A stretch of DNA of 64,000 nt from Tillus elongatus (GCA_964006375.1 OZ023269.1:127791309-127855308); one strand, 5' to 3'. Counted from the stretch's first letter, positions 20,682 through 32,690 are shown. Notes: a model not told the origin generated them from the sequence alone. Numbers and translations are program-made.

Positions 20682-20687
<6 letters not shown>
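19915..20687 (+). mobile_element. Mariner-like transposon, DD41D type, copy 3, left half lost
   Basis: Begins within the transposase and runs to the right tip GCGCCACCCT at about 20687, which touches an AT tract. It keeps YQEN-stop (19959-19961), FQQDGAPPHF, WIGRRGAIEWPPRSP, LDFFL-stop (20115-20117) and the CMEAGGQQF tail, plus the whole ~330 bp right arm. The frame is dead. Confidence 0.87.

Positions 20688-20757
<70 letters not shown>
20687..20757. repeat. (AT)n tract, 71 bp
   Basis: Abuts the mariner right end on one side and a reversed B left flank (20758-20860) on the other, so the transposon probably used a TA inside the tract. Confidence 0.95.
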
Positions 20758-20760
<3 letters not shown>

Positions 20761-20860
20761 AATTAGAGCTCATTTGAAGAACTTTTTCAAAATTCAAAAG
20801 TCGGGATCTTTTCAATAGTGAATTTTTTTTAAAGAAAATTCACTAATAAAGTATTTTACG
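20758..20860 (-). repeat. B module left part (reverse)
   Basis: GAGCTCATTTGAAGAAC through the AGTGAATTTTTTTTAAAG hairpin. Confidence 0.7.
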
Positions 20861-21595
<735 letters not shown>

Positions 21596-22030
21596 ATTTT
21601 AAAGTGCCAACGTCTTAGAAACTGTACACTCTCCAAGCTAAAAGTCGCCATAATAAGTTTTTCTGTTAAATAATGTTACTGTTGTTTTTTTTTTGTAGTA
21701 AAAGATAGAAAATTAAATAAATCAGGTGTGCTAACTTTATTGGCGTATCTTTTCTACGAAAATTTCCTGTAAAATATAAATGGATAGCTGGAGGTGTAGC
21801 AGTATATTGTTTTAACTTAGATAAATAAACAAATTGATTTACACTTCAGAAAAACTGCAGTTATACGAGAGCGGGCCAATAAATCCGTGACTTTTCGAAT
21901 TTCCCGCCTCTTCACAGGAAGGGCAACACTGTTCCTGTTAACAAGCATCTGTCAAATTTTGAACAAGCTGCGTCTTTAGTTTGCTTTAGATAGCCATTGA
22001 AATTAGACAACCTCTGGAGTTATAACGAAA

Positions 22031-23062
22031 ATGGGAAAAAGTGAATTTCGTGTGCTCATCAAACATTATTTTTGCGAAAAAAAACCTTTACTCAAACCAA
22101 GGTTAAGCTTTATAAATACTATGGGGTCTCTGCACCATCAATCCATGTTAAAAAAAGTGGTTTACTGAATTTCGTTGCGGCCGTACAAGCACAAATGACA
22201 TCGAACGTTCTGGACGCCCAGTTGAAGTCGCTACACCCGAAACAATTGAAAAAATTCACGATATGGTCTTGGCCGATCGGATATTGAAAGTGCGGGAGAT
22301 TGTGGAAGCCATAGACATATCACATGGCTCAGTGGTTTCAATTTTGCATGATCAATTGGGTATGAGAATGCTATCCGCAAGATGGGTGCCGCGTTTGCGC
22401 ACAATCGACCACAAACGCAATCGTGTGACAACGACAACTTCGAAGGAGTATTTGGCGTTGTTCAACCGCAATAGGGACGAGTTTTTGCGCCGTTTCGTAA
22501 CCGTGGACGAAACATGGATTCACCACAGCACACCAGAGACCAAGGAGCAGTCAAAACAGTGAGTTTCTCCGTGCGAATCGGCACCGAGGAAGGCCAAGGT
22601 GGGTTTGTCAGCCAATGAAGTCATGGCGACCGTTTTTTGGGATGCACGCGGTATAATCCACATTGATTACCTTCAAAAGGGAAGAACAATCAATGGATAA
22701 TATTATACCAACTTATTGGACCGATTCAATGACTATTTGAAGAAAAAACGACCGCATTTGGCCAAGAAAAAGGTTATTTTCCACCAACACGATGCCACGG
22801 TGCACACATGTGTAGTCTCCATGGCGAAATTGCATAAATTGGGCTATGCATTGCTCTCTCATCCGCCCTATTCTCTGGATTTAGCCCCGAGTGACTATTT
22901 CCTGTTTTCAAACTTAAAGAAATGCTCGGCGGGCAGAGATTTGTCTCCAATGATGATATAATCTCACAAACAAATACCTATTTTGAGGGCCCCGACAAAT
23001 CTTATTCTTTGAAAGGGGCAAAAAATTGGAGAAACGTTGGACGAAGTGTATAAAGCTCAAAA
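22031..23062 (+). pseudogene. Broken mariner transposase (DD34D)
   Basis: Starts MGKSEFRVLIKHYFC at 22031. An N-terminal paired helix-turn-helix region follows in shifted frames (KIHDMVLADR, then KVREIVEAIDISHGSVVS). RFVTVDETWIHH supplies the first Asp (GAC 22506-22508). The second motif should be HQDN but reads HQHDATVH, with CAC (His) at 22788-22790 in the Asp position. The third Asp is in PYSLDLAPSDYFLF. With His counted as the second site, 34 residues lie between it and the third Asp. At least three frame breaks and a TGA near 22562 kill the gene. The rest (DEVYKAQ) runs into a LINE tail at about 23064. Confidence 0.85.
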
Positions 23063-23063
23063 G

Positions 23064-23163
23064 AGAATTAACAAGTTGCCTCTTTCCTCCTTGTCGACAC
23101 CCACGGTACGATATTATTTAGGCTGTAAGCCCTCGTGGTGTGTTGTTGAAATAAAAAAATTAT
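23064..23163 (+). mobile_element. 3' tip of the RTE-like LINE family
   Basis: About 100 bp identical in layout to the ends at 40880-40977 and 53280-53388, from AATTAACAAGTTGCC to GGTGTGTTGTTGAAATAAAA. It is joined directly to the last codons of the DD34D transposase, so it is a heavily truncated insertion there. Confidence 0.8.
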
Positions 23164-23179
23164 AAAAATCTATTGACCT

Positions 23180-24034
23180 AACCCTGTATGTCCGCAGATG
23201 CTGCTCAAATTATAGCAATGCATAAATTTAAATGCAGTTTAGGGGTGCGAGAATAATTGATTATTTACGGTAAATTTAGAACGAATTTTCAGCTAGTTAT
23301 TTTATGTTAATCCAAACCTTCTAGAGAATATTATATTTGAGAGAAGTGTCAAATTCCCAATGGACTGGGTGTCGAAATAGACCCGCGTGACGACCACAAT
23401 ACCTAATTAGGTCCCTAGAGACAGTGAACATTTTATTCTTTCTTTTGCTACAGCAATATCTATTGATTTCACGTTCAAACTCTCACAAACATAACAGCCT
23501 TGTGTGATGTGACATTTTTATGGAATTCCACTAATTTAATCTCTTTCGAAAAAATAAATCACAGGGGATTCATTTGAATTAGTAAATAAAAACCTTAACT
23601 CTGTGATAATTTTAGAGACCATCTGTCTTCCACTAGATGCTGGAATGCAAATCTGTTTGCAGTTCGCAAAAAGCGTCCCTGTTCTTTTGCGCAGATTGCA
23701 TTTGCATATTCAAAAACAACTTCAAAATGTTATGAGTAGTTTGTAGTTGCTCCGAAGTTATCTGAACGAAAACTAATGAGATTTTTTGTCATACGAGTTT
23801 AGCGAATGAAGTTTAAGTCAAAAATATTAGTTTTTCATTTCAGTGGGTTTAAAAATTCATTTCATTTGTGTGTGTGTGTGTGTGAGGTACAAAGTAGATG
23901 CAAAGAGTCAGTTTGGATTGGATTTGGATTGTTTCCTGTGATACACCATCCCTTCCCAAAAAATTCATTTAACACGATAAAAATGCAAAATTTTTATTTA
24001 GTTTGTACTGTACAATGCGAGACAAATGGTAATC
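23180..24034. other. No gene seen; short (GT)n
   Basis: Unrecognised single-copy-looking DNA. A (GT)9 microsatellite lies at 23867-23884. The 77-codon frame at 23806-24039 runs through it and looks spurious. Confidence 0.45.
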
Positions 24035-24164
24035 AGTGAATTTTCTTAAAAAAGTCACCAATGGGGAGATCCCGACTTTTGAAATTTGAAAACATTTCTT
24101 CAAATGAGCGCAAACTAGGCCCCCTAGAACACATATCCAGGATCAGTTTCAATTGTTATATGTT

Positions 24165-24256
<92 letters not shown>
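24035..24256 (+). repeat. B module left part with AT tract
   Basis: Hairpin GTGAATTTTCTTAAAAAAG, left flank, then the AT tract 24165-24256. The right flank is replaced by LINE sequence. Confidence 0.75.
24165..24256. repeat. (AT)n tract, 92 bp
   Basis: AT run with one AAAT interruption near 24174. It ends at the LINE junction. Confidence 0.96.
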
Positions 24257-24258
<2 letters not shown>

Positions 24259-25705
24259 ACCCATTATGGTTGAGACGTATAGTTTGCTTCTGAATGGAGT
24301 CCAGTCCATTGTATATTTGAGTGGATGGTGCTATCGTCCGCGTAACTGTGAACTGGGTTGGATGTGCTAGAAAGGAGGTCATTGATGTGGAAAAGAAACA
24401 GAGTAGGGGCTAAAGCTGAACCTTGAGGGACACCTGCATTAATTGGATACAGTTTCGAGAAATGGCCATCCACGACAACAGAAATGCTGGAGAGGAAATT
24501 TGCTGTCCATGTACAGAGTTTTGGTGGTAGGCCATAGGCGGGAAGTTTATTAAGCAGCGCTGCGTGCTAGACCTGGTCGAATGCTTTGGATATGCCTAGA
24601 GGTTTTCTGTGTACGTGGAATAAATAATTACATGCCAGCTTGGATAATTTCGGTGACGTTTTGTGAGATATCAGAGGGGTCAAGATGAGAGAAGCAGACA
24701 GACGCCCATGGAAATGAGGAAAAGTAATCCCGCGATTCGTCCCGGTTCGCGGAGTTGTAGTGCCAAACGATACGTGGGTGTGATGCCTGTGTGACCTCGG
24801 GTTGCATTGCGCAGGAAGTATTGACCATGCCGTGGTCTGAGCGACCAATGGGGGAGCTGACTAATGTGTTATAGCATTAAGATTTTGTAGTAAGAATGAG
24901 ATCCAAAGGATTTGAGCTGCGTGTTGGGATGCGAGGAAAGTAAGTAGGTTGCTAAACCATATTGGCTAAAGAATTGCTGACTGCAAAGGCCTCCGCTGCT
25001 CTCTCTTGTGGATCGGTTTATGAAGATCCTAGCTATTCCTTATTATGGACATTGAAGTCACCAAGAATAGTGACCTCGGAGGAAGGGTATTCAGAAATCG
25101 TTTTTTTTCAGAAAGGTAGTCGAAGAGCTAGACAAAGTTGTTGTCAGAAGGTGACCGGTAAATGCTACAGATGAATTTAGTTGCAGCTCTGAGAGAGAGT
25201 TTCATCCAAAATATGTCTTTTCTTCCAGCTTCTAAATTGAGGGGTTTGGTGCAGGGTAGATTGCTACGGACGTATGCGTACACGCCTCCATGCAATCTAA
25301 AGGCAGTAAGGAGCTCATGCCCCAAGAAATTAAGGTGATTAGTGGATGTTTTGGCAGTGATTTGGGTTTCGGTGAGGAAGAGAAGTTTGGGCGTATTAGC
25401 CTGGAGGAAATGGTGGAAGGAGTTCAGGTTAGAATTTAGGCCACATATATTCGAGAAGGATATGTCAAATCTTGATGCCGGCGCTCCCTGCACACACCTC
25501 TCCCGGAGTTCCGAATGGAGGGGTATTTTATCTCCGGAATCTTTTGTACAAGGAGGAGCCATCATCATTTTTGTTTATAAGGGAAACCGACTCATACACC
25601 AGAACCGGAAACGTCCCTTGATGTAAGGGGTGGTACCTCCTCGGGCGTGAAAAAATCCTTTACTATCACGTAAAGGAAAAGTCCACTGCCACCTGCCGAT
25701 TAATT
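24257..25705 (-). mobile_element. RTE-like LINE with two internal deletions
   Basis: Minus strand from the 5' leader (shared with 52130-52276) through the start MMMAPPCTKDSG at 25568. Near 24590-24640 the endonuclease-side codons (HRKPLG) join directly to the polymerase motif KAFDQV, removing about 300 codons judged against the 988-codon copy. Near 24310 the segment after STIHSNIQ jumps to WTPFRSK-type sequence, and the 3' end is lost at the AT tract. Confidence 0.85.
25128..25568 (-). pseudogene. LINE endonuclease N-terminus
   Basis: 146 codons matching residues 1-146 of the full-length copy at 49162-52128: FSNICGLNSNLNS, FLTETQ with the catalytic Glu, and IYRSPSDNNF. The part with GDFN and SDH is lost or shifted. 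It would be the apurinic-type endonuclease that nicks target DNA. Later frames at 24567-24848 and 24264-24473 are pieces of the same ORF. Confidence 0.82.
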
Positions 25706-25746
25706 AGTTAAACGGTAGAATCCGTTCAATCAATTTTACTTACGAA

Positions 25747-26623
25747 ATGGAGAACAACGCGCAATTACCCTTCCTTGATAATCTTGTCATCAAGTGTATA
25801 GATAGGTTAGAATTTGACATTTATGGGAAAGAAACTTCTACAAATCGCTTCATACCATCAGATTCAAATCATCCTTTCGGTCACAAAATCTCGTGTTTGA
25901 GCTTTCTTCTTCGGGGATTACTCAGTTTTCCTTTGAGCAGTAAGCGACACAATTTAGAGATGAACAAAACTATACTTATTGCGATTTGTAACGCCTTCTC
26001 TCCAGACATTGCGCGTAGATTAGTTACCAAGCATAGATAGAAAATGTCGATAAGTGAGAGAACGATATTGAAGCCTGAATCCGACGAGCCTCTCAAAAAT
26101 TCGCTGTACTTTCTTTCTATCATTTTCTTACAAAAGGGTTAGAGAAAATGTTTAAAGATAACGACTTGAGAGTTGTTTATAAAGTTGATAATTTGAAGAA
26201 CCTTTTGGGTGGGCCAAAGGATACTATTGCCTTCCGACAAAAATCGGACATTTATCAACTATCTTGTAATAATTGCGAGAAAATTTATATTGGGAAAACG
26301 CGAAGATTAATAACAACAAGATTCAAAGAGCACATAGCTCATTTCAGATTCAATACAGCAGAAAAATCTTGCGTTGTCCAACATATGATTGACTCGGGAC
26401 ATAAGATAGTAATCTTAAGTTGTTGAAGAGAATCACGGATTATCACAAGTTAGATGATTTGGAAAGTTTGGAAATCCGCAAGGTGAATCCACAAAATTTG
26501 ATGAATTCAGACATGGGTCCGGTCAATTCAGCACTTTTTGAAACAGCCCCAAATGATCCATGGTTACTTTCAACATCGACACAACTGGTTGGACGTATCC
26601 ACCGACACCACAATAGTCCTTGA
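25747..26623 (+). pseudogene. Penelope RT end plus GIY-YIG nuclease, frameshifted
   Basis: MENNAQLPFLDNLVIK and FDIYGKETSTNRFIPSDSNH are the conserved late RT region of Penelope proteins. A stop at 26038-26040 and frame changes separate this from the nuclease part: DIYQLSCNNCEKIYIGKTRR, then FKEHIAHFRF and VVQHMIDSGHKI. GIY is altered to DIY; YIG and the following Arg remain. The C-terminal piece (26420-26623) shows LESLEIRK-type sequence. At least two breaks, so non-functional. Confidence 0.82.
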
Positions 26624-26792
26624 ATTACGTCACCCGGTGTTACATCCTCTGTTATCTGATACTGCATAATACGGTGTTCGATCATCAGGTATTTCATCAT
26701 CCGGTATTACATCATCGAGATTACATCATTTTTAGTGTATAATTTAGGTATATAAAAAGGCTAATTTTGCCCATAGGGTTAGTTTAGAGGCA

Positions 26793-26835
26793 GCTACTGA
26801 TGAAGACAACTTCGTTGTCGAAATGTGTATCTAGC
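26793..26835 (+). ncRNA. Hammerhead ribozyme, second Penelope lineage
   Basis: Compact 43-base motif. Stem I GCTA (26793-26796) pairs perfectly with TAGC (26832-26835). CTGATGA lies at 26797-26803. Stem II GACAAC/GTTGTC closes a TTC loop. GAAA (26820-26823) follows, then a minimal stem III (TGTGTA) and ATC at 26829-26831 as cleavage triplet. Every core position is present. The gene context matches known hammerhead-bearing Penelope elements. Confidence 0.75.
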
Positions 26836-26900
26836 GCATAACTCTCTGTTATTATTTTTGTGGTTTTTCGGGTGATTCTGCTTGTTGCTTCATACTAAAT

Positions 26901-27449
26901 TGACCCAGATTATTTCACTCAGTAAAATCAATCACCTTCGTAGCAGAGTTGCCGGATAAGGAATGTTAAGGGTTTTCCTAATAATAGAAATGACTATGTT
27001 AAATAGGAAAATTAGGAAATGAATCGGAATGGCTTTCTCACTAACTGAATAAAACCTAAAAGAGGAAGGTGGTTTATTTGTTTATCTTGGTTACTTCTAT
27101 TGTGTAATATCCGAAAGCAAATTGCTTAGTAAGCATAATACAATGTGGATTGTGTCTTTTAGAACAAGGCATCTAGGAGAAGGTAGTGAATGAGAAAGTC
27201 TGTCACCCATGAGGCCAGGTGTGTATGGTGTGTATCGGCAGTCAGCTTCCAAGAGACACATAATATCGAAACGAAATGTTCTTCGCGAGCCATTACAATC
27301 GAAGTATGCCCAAGGGACTGATCCCTTACCCACTTACCCCACTTACCCACACAAACACACACACACTACACTCATACATATAAATACACACAGACCGAAA
27401 TAGCTCTCGTCAACTTACATTTCATTTCTTCAAAATGATAATGTTTGTG
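26901..27449. other. No gene seen; CA-rich patch
   Basis: An ACAC-rich stretch lies at about 27350-27395. Opposing frames at 27097-27403 overlap each other and share no motif with a known family. Confidence 0.4.
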
Positions 27450-27530
27450 TTTTAGTGAATTTTCTTTTAAAAAATTCTTCAAATGAGCGCTAATTAGGCC
27501 CCCAGAAAGGTTCAGTTTCAATTTTGATAC

Positions 27531-27619
<89 letters not shown>

Positions 27620-27720
27620 ACCGATAACTCAAAAAATAATAGACGGATTTTGATCAAATTTGGTTACTACCTTCCTTTTGCAAGTTGGTTGAACAAGTTC
27701 GTTAGCCAGAAAAATGTGAT
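27450..27720 (+). repeat. B module with AT tract
   Basis: Hairpin TTTTAGTGAATTTTC, left flank, tract, then CACACCGATAACTCAAAAAA and about 100 bases of right flank. Confidence 0.75.
27534..27616. repeat. (AT)n tract, 83 bp
   Basis: Perfect AT run in the standard B position. Confidence 0.97.
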
Positions 27721-27937
27721 CAGTTTAAATAGATTAAAGATTGATTTGTTTTATCTAGTCAGCCGGATTCCCCTGGTCCGTGCCAGGTCTAAGCTGAGCT
27801 TTTTTTATTAGTGCTTCTTTTTATGAACTCCTCAAAGATGGCCCGGAAACTGTTTCTTTGAGTAACTGCAATCCATAAATCTTAGTTTATTAAGGCAAAA
27901 TCATAATAAAGCTCTAAAACTACTCTTTCGTTGACAG

Positions 27938-28072
27938 CCGAGGCTGAATTGGAACAACAGCGTAGTTCAACGTCAGTTGCTGAAGAAGAAGAAGCTGCAT
28001 CAAATGGAGAACAGTTAGAATATGAAGAATTGCCTACGACATATGCATCTGAAGATGAATTGGGGGAAGAGG
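27938..28072 (+). CDS. Candidate internal exon of an unrecognised host gene
   Basis: Exactly 135 bases between an acceptor (pyrimidine-rich CTACTCTTTCGTTGACAG, ending 27937) and a strong donor (GTAAGT from 28073). One frame is open throughout, with phase 1 on both sides: it starts EAELEQQRSSTSVAEEEEAA and continues through NGEQLEYEELPTTYASEDEL. The peptide is strongly acidic (Glu-rich) and low in hydrophobic residues, like a disordered linker. In the same frame stops occur upstream at about 27907 and soon after the donor, which fits an isolated exon. The surrounding 27730-28530 lacks the repeat modules. I do not recognise the protein; a chance open stretch is possible. Confidence 0.4.
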
Positions 28073-28534
28073 GTAAGTTTTGTAATGATAATAACACGAA
28101 TGACGTGTAAATTATTTTGCTTTGGTACAGCGTCATGTTTAAAAAAAAATGAAAGCCACAAATCGTTTCGAAAATGCTTCGTTCCACATAAATATAATTA
28201 TAATCCAACAATATATAAGACAGTATGTTGTATAAAATAAACATAGGTAACACTGTTAAAAGATAAAGGTGTCGAGAACGTTACATTTAAAACTTTTATG
28301 TATTAATATTTTTTTATTGATACTTGTTTCGAAGCAACATGATCCCAAAGATAAAATATCAAGATTCACTTTGATTACAACTTTTTTATTATGATTATAA
28401 AACACATTACATAAAAATATCTCAAAAGCTTGTTAGACTGCGAAAAATAATTTGGACGGTTTTTTATATTTTCTTTTTTAAGAATGTTTTTCTATCAGGT
28501 TCACTTTAGGTCAGTGGTATGCTAATATCGCCAT
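28073..28534. other. Possible intron; no repeat recognised
   Basis: AT-rich sequence after the candidate donor. A minus-strand frame at 27882-28253 is the exon's complement and is not supported. Confidence 0.35.
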
Positions 28535-28790
28535 TTTTATATGTCACCCCTTTCCCAGCCCTAGAGGTGCTAGCGAAGTCAAAACTAGTATCAGTAGTGA
28601 CACTATTTGATTAGTGACCCCGAAAACTATGGAATCGACAATAATATGAGTATTTTGGTATGTCACCCCCTTTCCACCCCACCCTTAGGGGTGCTAGGTT
28701 GTCATAGTCCTACAGGTTTTTTTTTCCTAGATAGTAGGTCATACGTGTACTAAGTTTTGTTAAAATAGCTCCATGTTCCAGAGTTATGCT
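28535..28790 (+). repeat. Two diverged units of a GTCACCCC repeat
   Basis: TATGTCACCCCTTTCC (28540) and TATGTCACCCCCTTTCC (28660) each lead into an AGGGGTGCTAG-like stretch, giving a direct repeat with a period near 120 bases. Confidence 0.5.
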
Positions 28791-28804
28791 GGAGCATACA
28801 CACA

Positions 28805-28960
28805 CATCTGGGGTGCCCATGTCGCTTCTACATTCGCTATCCTGGACTCCATTCAGAAGAGAGCTATACGTCTCATCGGTGACCCTACCCTCACCCAAAG
28901 GCTGCCATCCCTTGCCCACTGAAGTGCCGTTGGTGACCTCTCTCTCTCTCTCTCTCTCTT
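28805..28960 (+). mobile_element. RTE-like LINE fragment
   Basis: Matches the stretch encoding HIWGAAAASTLAILDSIQKR and on to RRAVGDLSLF, truncated on both sides. It ends in a (CT)n run at 28938-28959 that expands the CTCTCTC found in full copies. Confidence 0.8.
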
Positions 28961-28966
28961 TTTTTA

Positions 28967-29640
<674 letters not shown>

Positions 29641-30024
29641 ATTTTTATAGCTCACTGCACTGTTAAAATCAATTGTATTTTCCTCACTATTTTAAACACG
29701 TGGGTGGGGGACTGACAGAATTCATTTTCAGTTGCTATTGATCTACTCATATTCTCTGAATATGTTAGAAGACGTGGTATCTACTTAATTCCAAGTCACT
29801 ATTAACCGACTGTTTATGAAATCAAATAAGTAAATGAAATCGATTGTCATAAAATATGTAGTGTATTAAGACTAAGGGAAATAGAAATAAAACATATATA
29901 ACTGTGCACATTTTAATTATATTTTAGGGTGTGCGGCGCACACCTAGCTCACTAGGAGAAATCGCCACTGCTTGAGAGAGGTATTGTCACAGCATAATAT
30001 CTTATTAAAGTTCATTTGTAAATA
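29641..30024. other. No gene seen
   Basis: Unrecognised AT-rich DNA. GTGTGCGGCGCACAC at 29930-29944 is a short perfect palindrome. Confidence 0.4.
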
Positions 30025-30040
30025 GGTTTAATTTTTATAT

Positions 30041-30120
<80 letters not shown>

Positions 30121-30380
30121 CCGTCTGATAACTCAAAAAATTCAACTTTCTAAGTTTAGAGAAAATTGAGTTATTCAAATTTTAAATTTTCTTTCGAAAA
30201 AAAATTTTTTCTCCGAAAATTACAAAGTTATTTTAATAAAATTTTGTGGATCTCTTGTCTTTAAAAGATCTTACTACGTGTTAAAATTAAACTCTCTAAG
30301 TTTATAGAAAATTTAGTTATTTAAATTTGAAGCATTTAATAAAAATTCACTACCATAACGCACTTGCTGCGTCCCGAGTT
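30025..30380 (+). repeat. B variant 3 ending in the M terminus
   Basis: AT tract 30044-30116, right flank, then AAAATTCACTACCATAACGC and CTTGCTGCGTCC. There is no C module or left M arm, which shows that the M right arm can serve as the end of a shorter element. Confidence 0.7.
30044..30116. repeat. (AT)n tract, 73 bp
   Basis: Perfect AT run. Confidence 0.97.
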
Positions 30381-30382
30381 TT

Positions 30383-30664
30383 TTTAATAGATATCTGCAC
30401 GGGCACTGCTCAGAGGAGCTTTCTTCTATAGTTCCCCCACCTGCTGTCCCCAACAGATCTACCAGGGGAACATAGCGAATGCACCCTTTTACTGTCCAGG
30501 TCACCAGACATAGAACATCTTGTTATGCCCGCAGTTTTGTCCCGAGGACATCCAAGTTGTGGAGTTCCTTGCTGGCACATGTTTTTCCTTCTCCTCAGAA
30601 CCTCCAAACCTCCAAACCTTCAAGTCCAGAATTAACAAGTTGCCTCTTTCCTCCTTGTCGACAC

Positions 30665-30667
<3 letters not shown>
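30383..30667 (+). mobile_element. RTE-like LINE 3' fragment ending in an AT tract
   Basis: Starts at ATAGATATCTGCACGGG and matches the last coding part ([16 protein letters not shown] region) up to CTTGTCGACACCCA. There the family continues CGGTACGATAG, but here an AT tract starts. The frames 30479-30796 and 30520-30813 are this fragment read into the tract. Confidence 0.83.

Positions 30668-30751
<84 letters not shown>
30667..30751. repeat. (AT)n tract, 85 bp
   Basis: Sits exactly at the LINE break and before ACGGTGTCCCACTGGG, a possible transposon tip. Confidence 0.96.
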
Positions 30752-30752
<1 letters not shown>

Positions 30753-31186
30753 GGTGTCCCACTGGGAATGGCATCGATCGATTTCTGAAGAACTAGCCGT
30801 TGAAAATTTGTGAAAATTTGGTCATGTACTAATGTTAATAGGGGCAGCTCGGCTAAAATATTTTCAAAAAGGTGGAATTTCCGGTTATACTGTAAATAAG
30901 TGTCAACTTTGTTATTTCAAATAGAACATCCTATATATTCTTGCTCTCTTAGATTCTATGACAAATTCCGTGTACATTTAATGTCATACATATACCTAAG
31001 ACTAACCGTTTTTGACATATTTTATGTCAAAAATGACGTTTGCAGGCCAAAACATAATTACGAAATTTTCCTATACGGGTAAATCTACCAGCAGAAACCT
31101 ATTGCTGGGCATGATCAGGAATATGACGAACCGAGCAAGATTATGTATTCGACATGGTGAGGGTAATTTCGAACAGTTCTTATGAA
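30752..31186 (+). mobile_element. Mariner-type remnant, third kind
   Basis: CGGTGTCCCACTGGGAATGG after a TA resembles a mariner tip. At its end the plus strand reads LLLGMIRNMTNRARLCIRHG then EGNFEQFL and a stop at 31183-31185, the usual ending of insect mariner transposases of the DD41D kind. The middle is deleted. No second tip found. Confidence 0.45.
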
Positions 31187-31299
31187 ACATGATATTAATG
31201 GCAAAGAGTTATAATGAGGTAGTGTTGTGATTTATGTGTAAAATGGCTTAGCTCAAAATAAAATTTTGCCAAACAGTCACTATTGTTTTTTTTTAAAGA

Positions 31300-32690
31300 A
31301 AAAGCAACACACCTGTCAGGGAACGGGAAAAAGAGGAGACCTGCTGCAGGTGGATCGGTTCCATGCTCAAGGACAGGGCGGTGTTGACCTCACTCGCGGG
31401 AGGAACTTTGCTGGCGGTGGTCGCGGCGGGGTGTCCGCAGGGGAGCGTTCTGTCTCCGCTGCTCTGGTGCCCAGTCGTGGACGGCCTGCTAGAGAGGCTC
31501 TTGGGAGGGGGGTATGAGGTACAGGGCTATGCGGACGACATTGTCATCATAGTCCGAAGAAACGTTACACAGTCAGTGTGGGAGCGCATGCAGACAGCAC
31601 TCAAAGCGGTAGAAAGATGGACGGTTGGCCAAGGGCTCGAGGTGAGCCCCGAGAAAGCAACCGTCATACCGTTTACGAGTAGGAGGAAGTGTGAGGGCCA
31701 CAGAACTCTCACTCTATACGGTAGAAACATCCCAATGGCCAGGGAGGTTAAATATCTTGGGGTTATATTGGACTCTAAGCTAACCTGGAATGGTCACGTT
31801 GAAAAAATACTGCGCTAGGCAGTTATGACCCTAGCCGTCACTAGGCGGCTATATGGGAAAAACGTGGGGACTAAGACCTAGTATGGCTCACTGGCTGTAC
31901 ACAAGGGTGGTCAGACCATCGCTAACATACGCGGCACTGGTGTGGTGGCCTATGGTGACACAATCCAGTGCCAAACAAAAACTAGGCAAGATCCAAAAGA
32001 TGGCTTGCCTCGGAATCACAGGGGCCATGACTTCAACCCCAAAAGCCGCCATGGAGGTGTTGCTGGATCTGCCCCTCCTACACTTAGTTATCATGAGGGA
32101 GGCCAGGTTAGTACTATACAGACTAGCCTGCAATGATAGACTGAAGACCAACCCAGGCGGCAAGGGCCACTGAAAAATTCAGGAGATCGTGAAGGAACCC
32201 ATCCCTGAAATGAGGTCAGACTTCGCGAGCCCGCAAATATGCAGGGATAACAAGTTTACAGTGGTTATCCCCGACCACGAGGCATAGCGGGGAAAATCGC
32301 CGGGCCTACTACGCGCTCGTTGATTCACGGATGGATCCGGCGGGGAGCGTGGGCACGCGTTTATTCGTAAGGACCGAGGGTAAGTTACAGTATTTCCCTC
32401 GGAGCTCATGCCATCTTGCACTGCGTGCGAGAGAACAAGAGGAGGGGCTACACCAACAAACGGATCCGCATAGCCACAGACAGCCAGGCAGCCTAAGTAG
32501 CCCACGGGTAAATTCAAGGCTGGTAAGTGAATGCCGAGACGAGACGAGCGGCCTGGCTGGGCAGAATGAAGTCACCCTCATCTGGGTGCCAGGTCACTCG
32601 GGGGTCAAAGGCAATAAATAAGCTGACCGTCTCGCAAAAAGAGGATCAGCAGGACCATTTATGGGATCAAAACTAAACACAAATGATAAT
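31300..32690 (+). mobile_element. RNase-H LINE, middle to near-3' fragment
   Basis: A GC-rich island in AT-rich surroundings. It carries the late reverse transcriptase, connection and RNase H. It stops inside RNase H, just after the position of GNEEADSLAKRG. The region 32109-32690 matches 4763-5370 closely. Confidence 0.87.
31363..32680 (+). pseudogene. LINE reverse transcriptase-RNase H, broken
   Basis: The plus strand shows AAGCPQGSVLSPLLW (RT palm entry), VQGYADDIVIIVRRN (the YADD catalytic pair), VSPEKATVIPF and VKYLGVILDSKLTWNGHV, typical of R1/LOA/I-like polymerases. A TAG at 31816-31818 ends this 151-codon frame. The thumb continues at 31853-32173 (RPSLTYAALVWWP, then KLGKIQKMACLGITGAM) until a TGA where the 4.8 kb copy has TGC. 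The RNase H part has a TAG in place of Trp (GAGGCATAGCGG), a deletion around the first Asp and a stop in GNK-stop. Dead copy. Confidence 0.87.

Larger units (their letters stand above)
25735..26900 (+). mobile_element. Second Penelope-like lineage, 5'-truncated
   Basis: Contains the end of the reverse transcriptase, a GIY-YIG domain, a tail of about 170 bases with repeated ATCA-CCGGT-TACATCA motifs, and a hammerhead of a different type from the 3.8 kb lineage. The LINE at 24257-25705 abuts its left edge. Confidence 0.8.

Noticed and set aside
23867..23884. (GT)n as the tail of the AC-tailed retroposon
   Set aside because: None of the conserved body sequence follows and no flanking duplication is seen.
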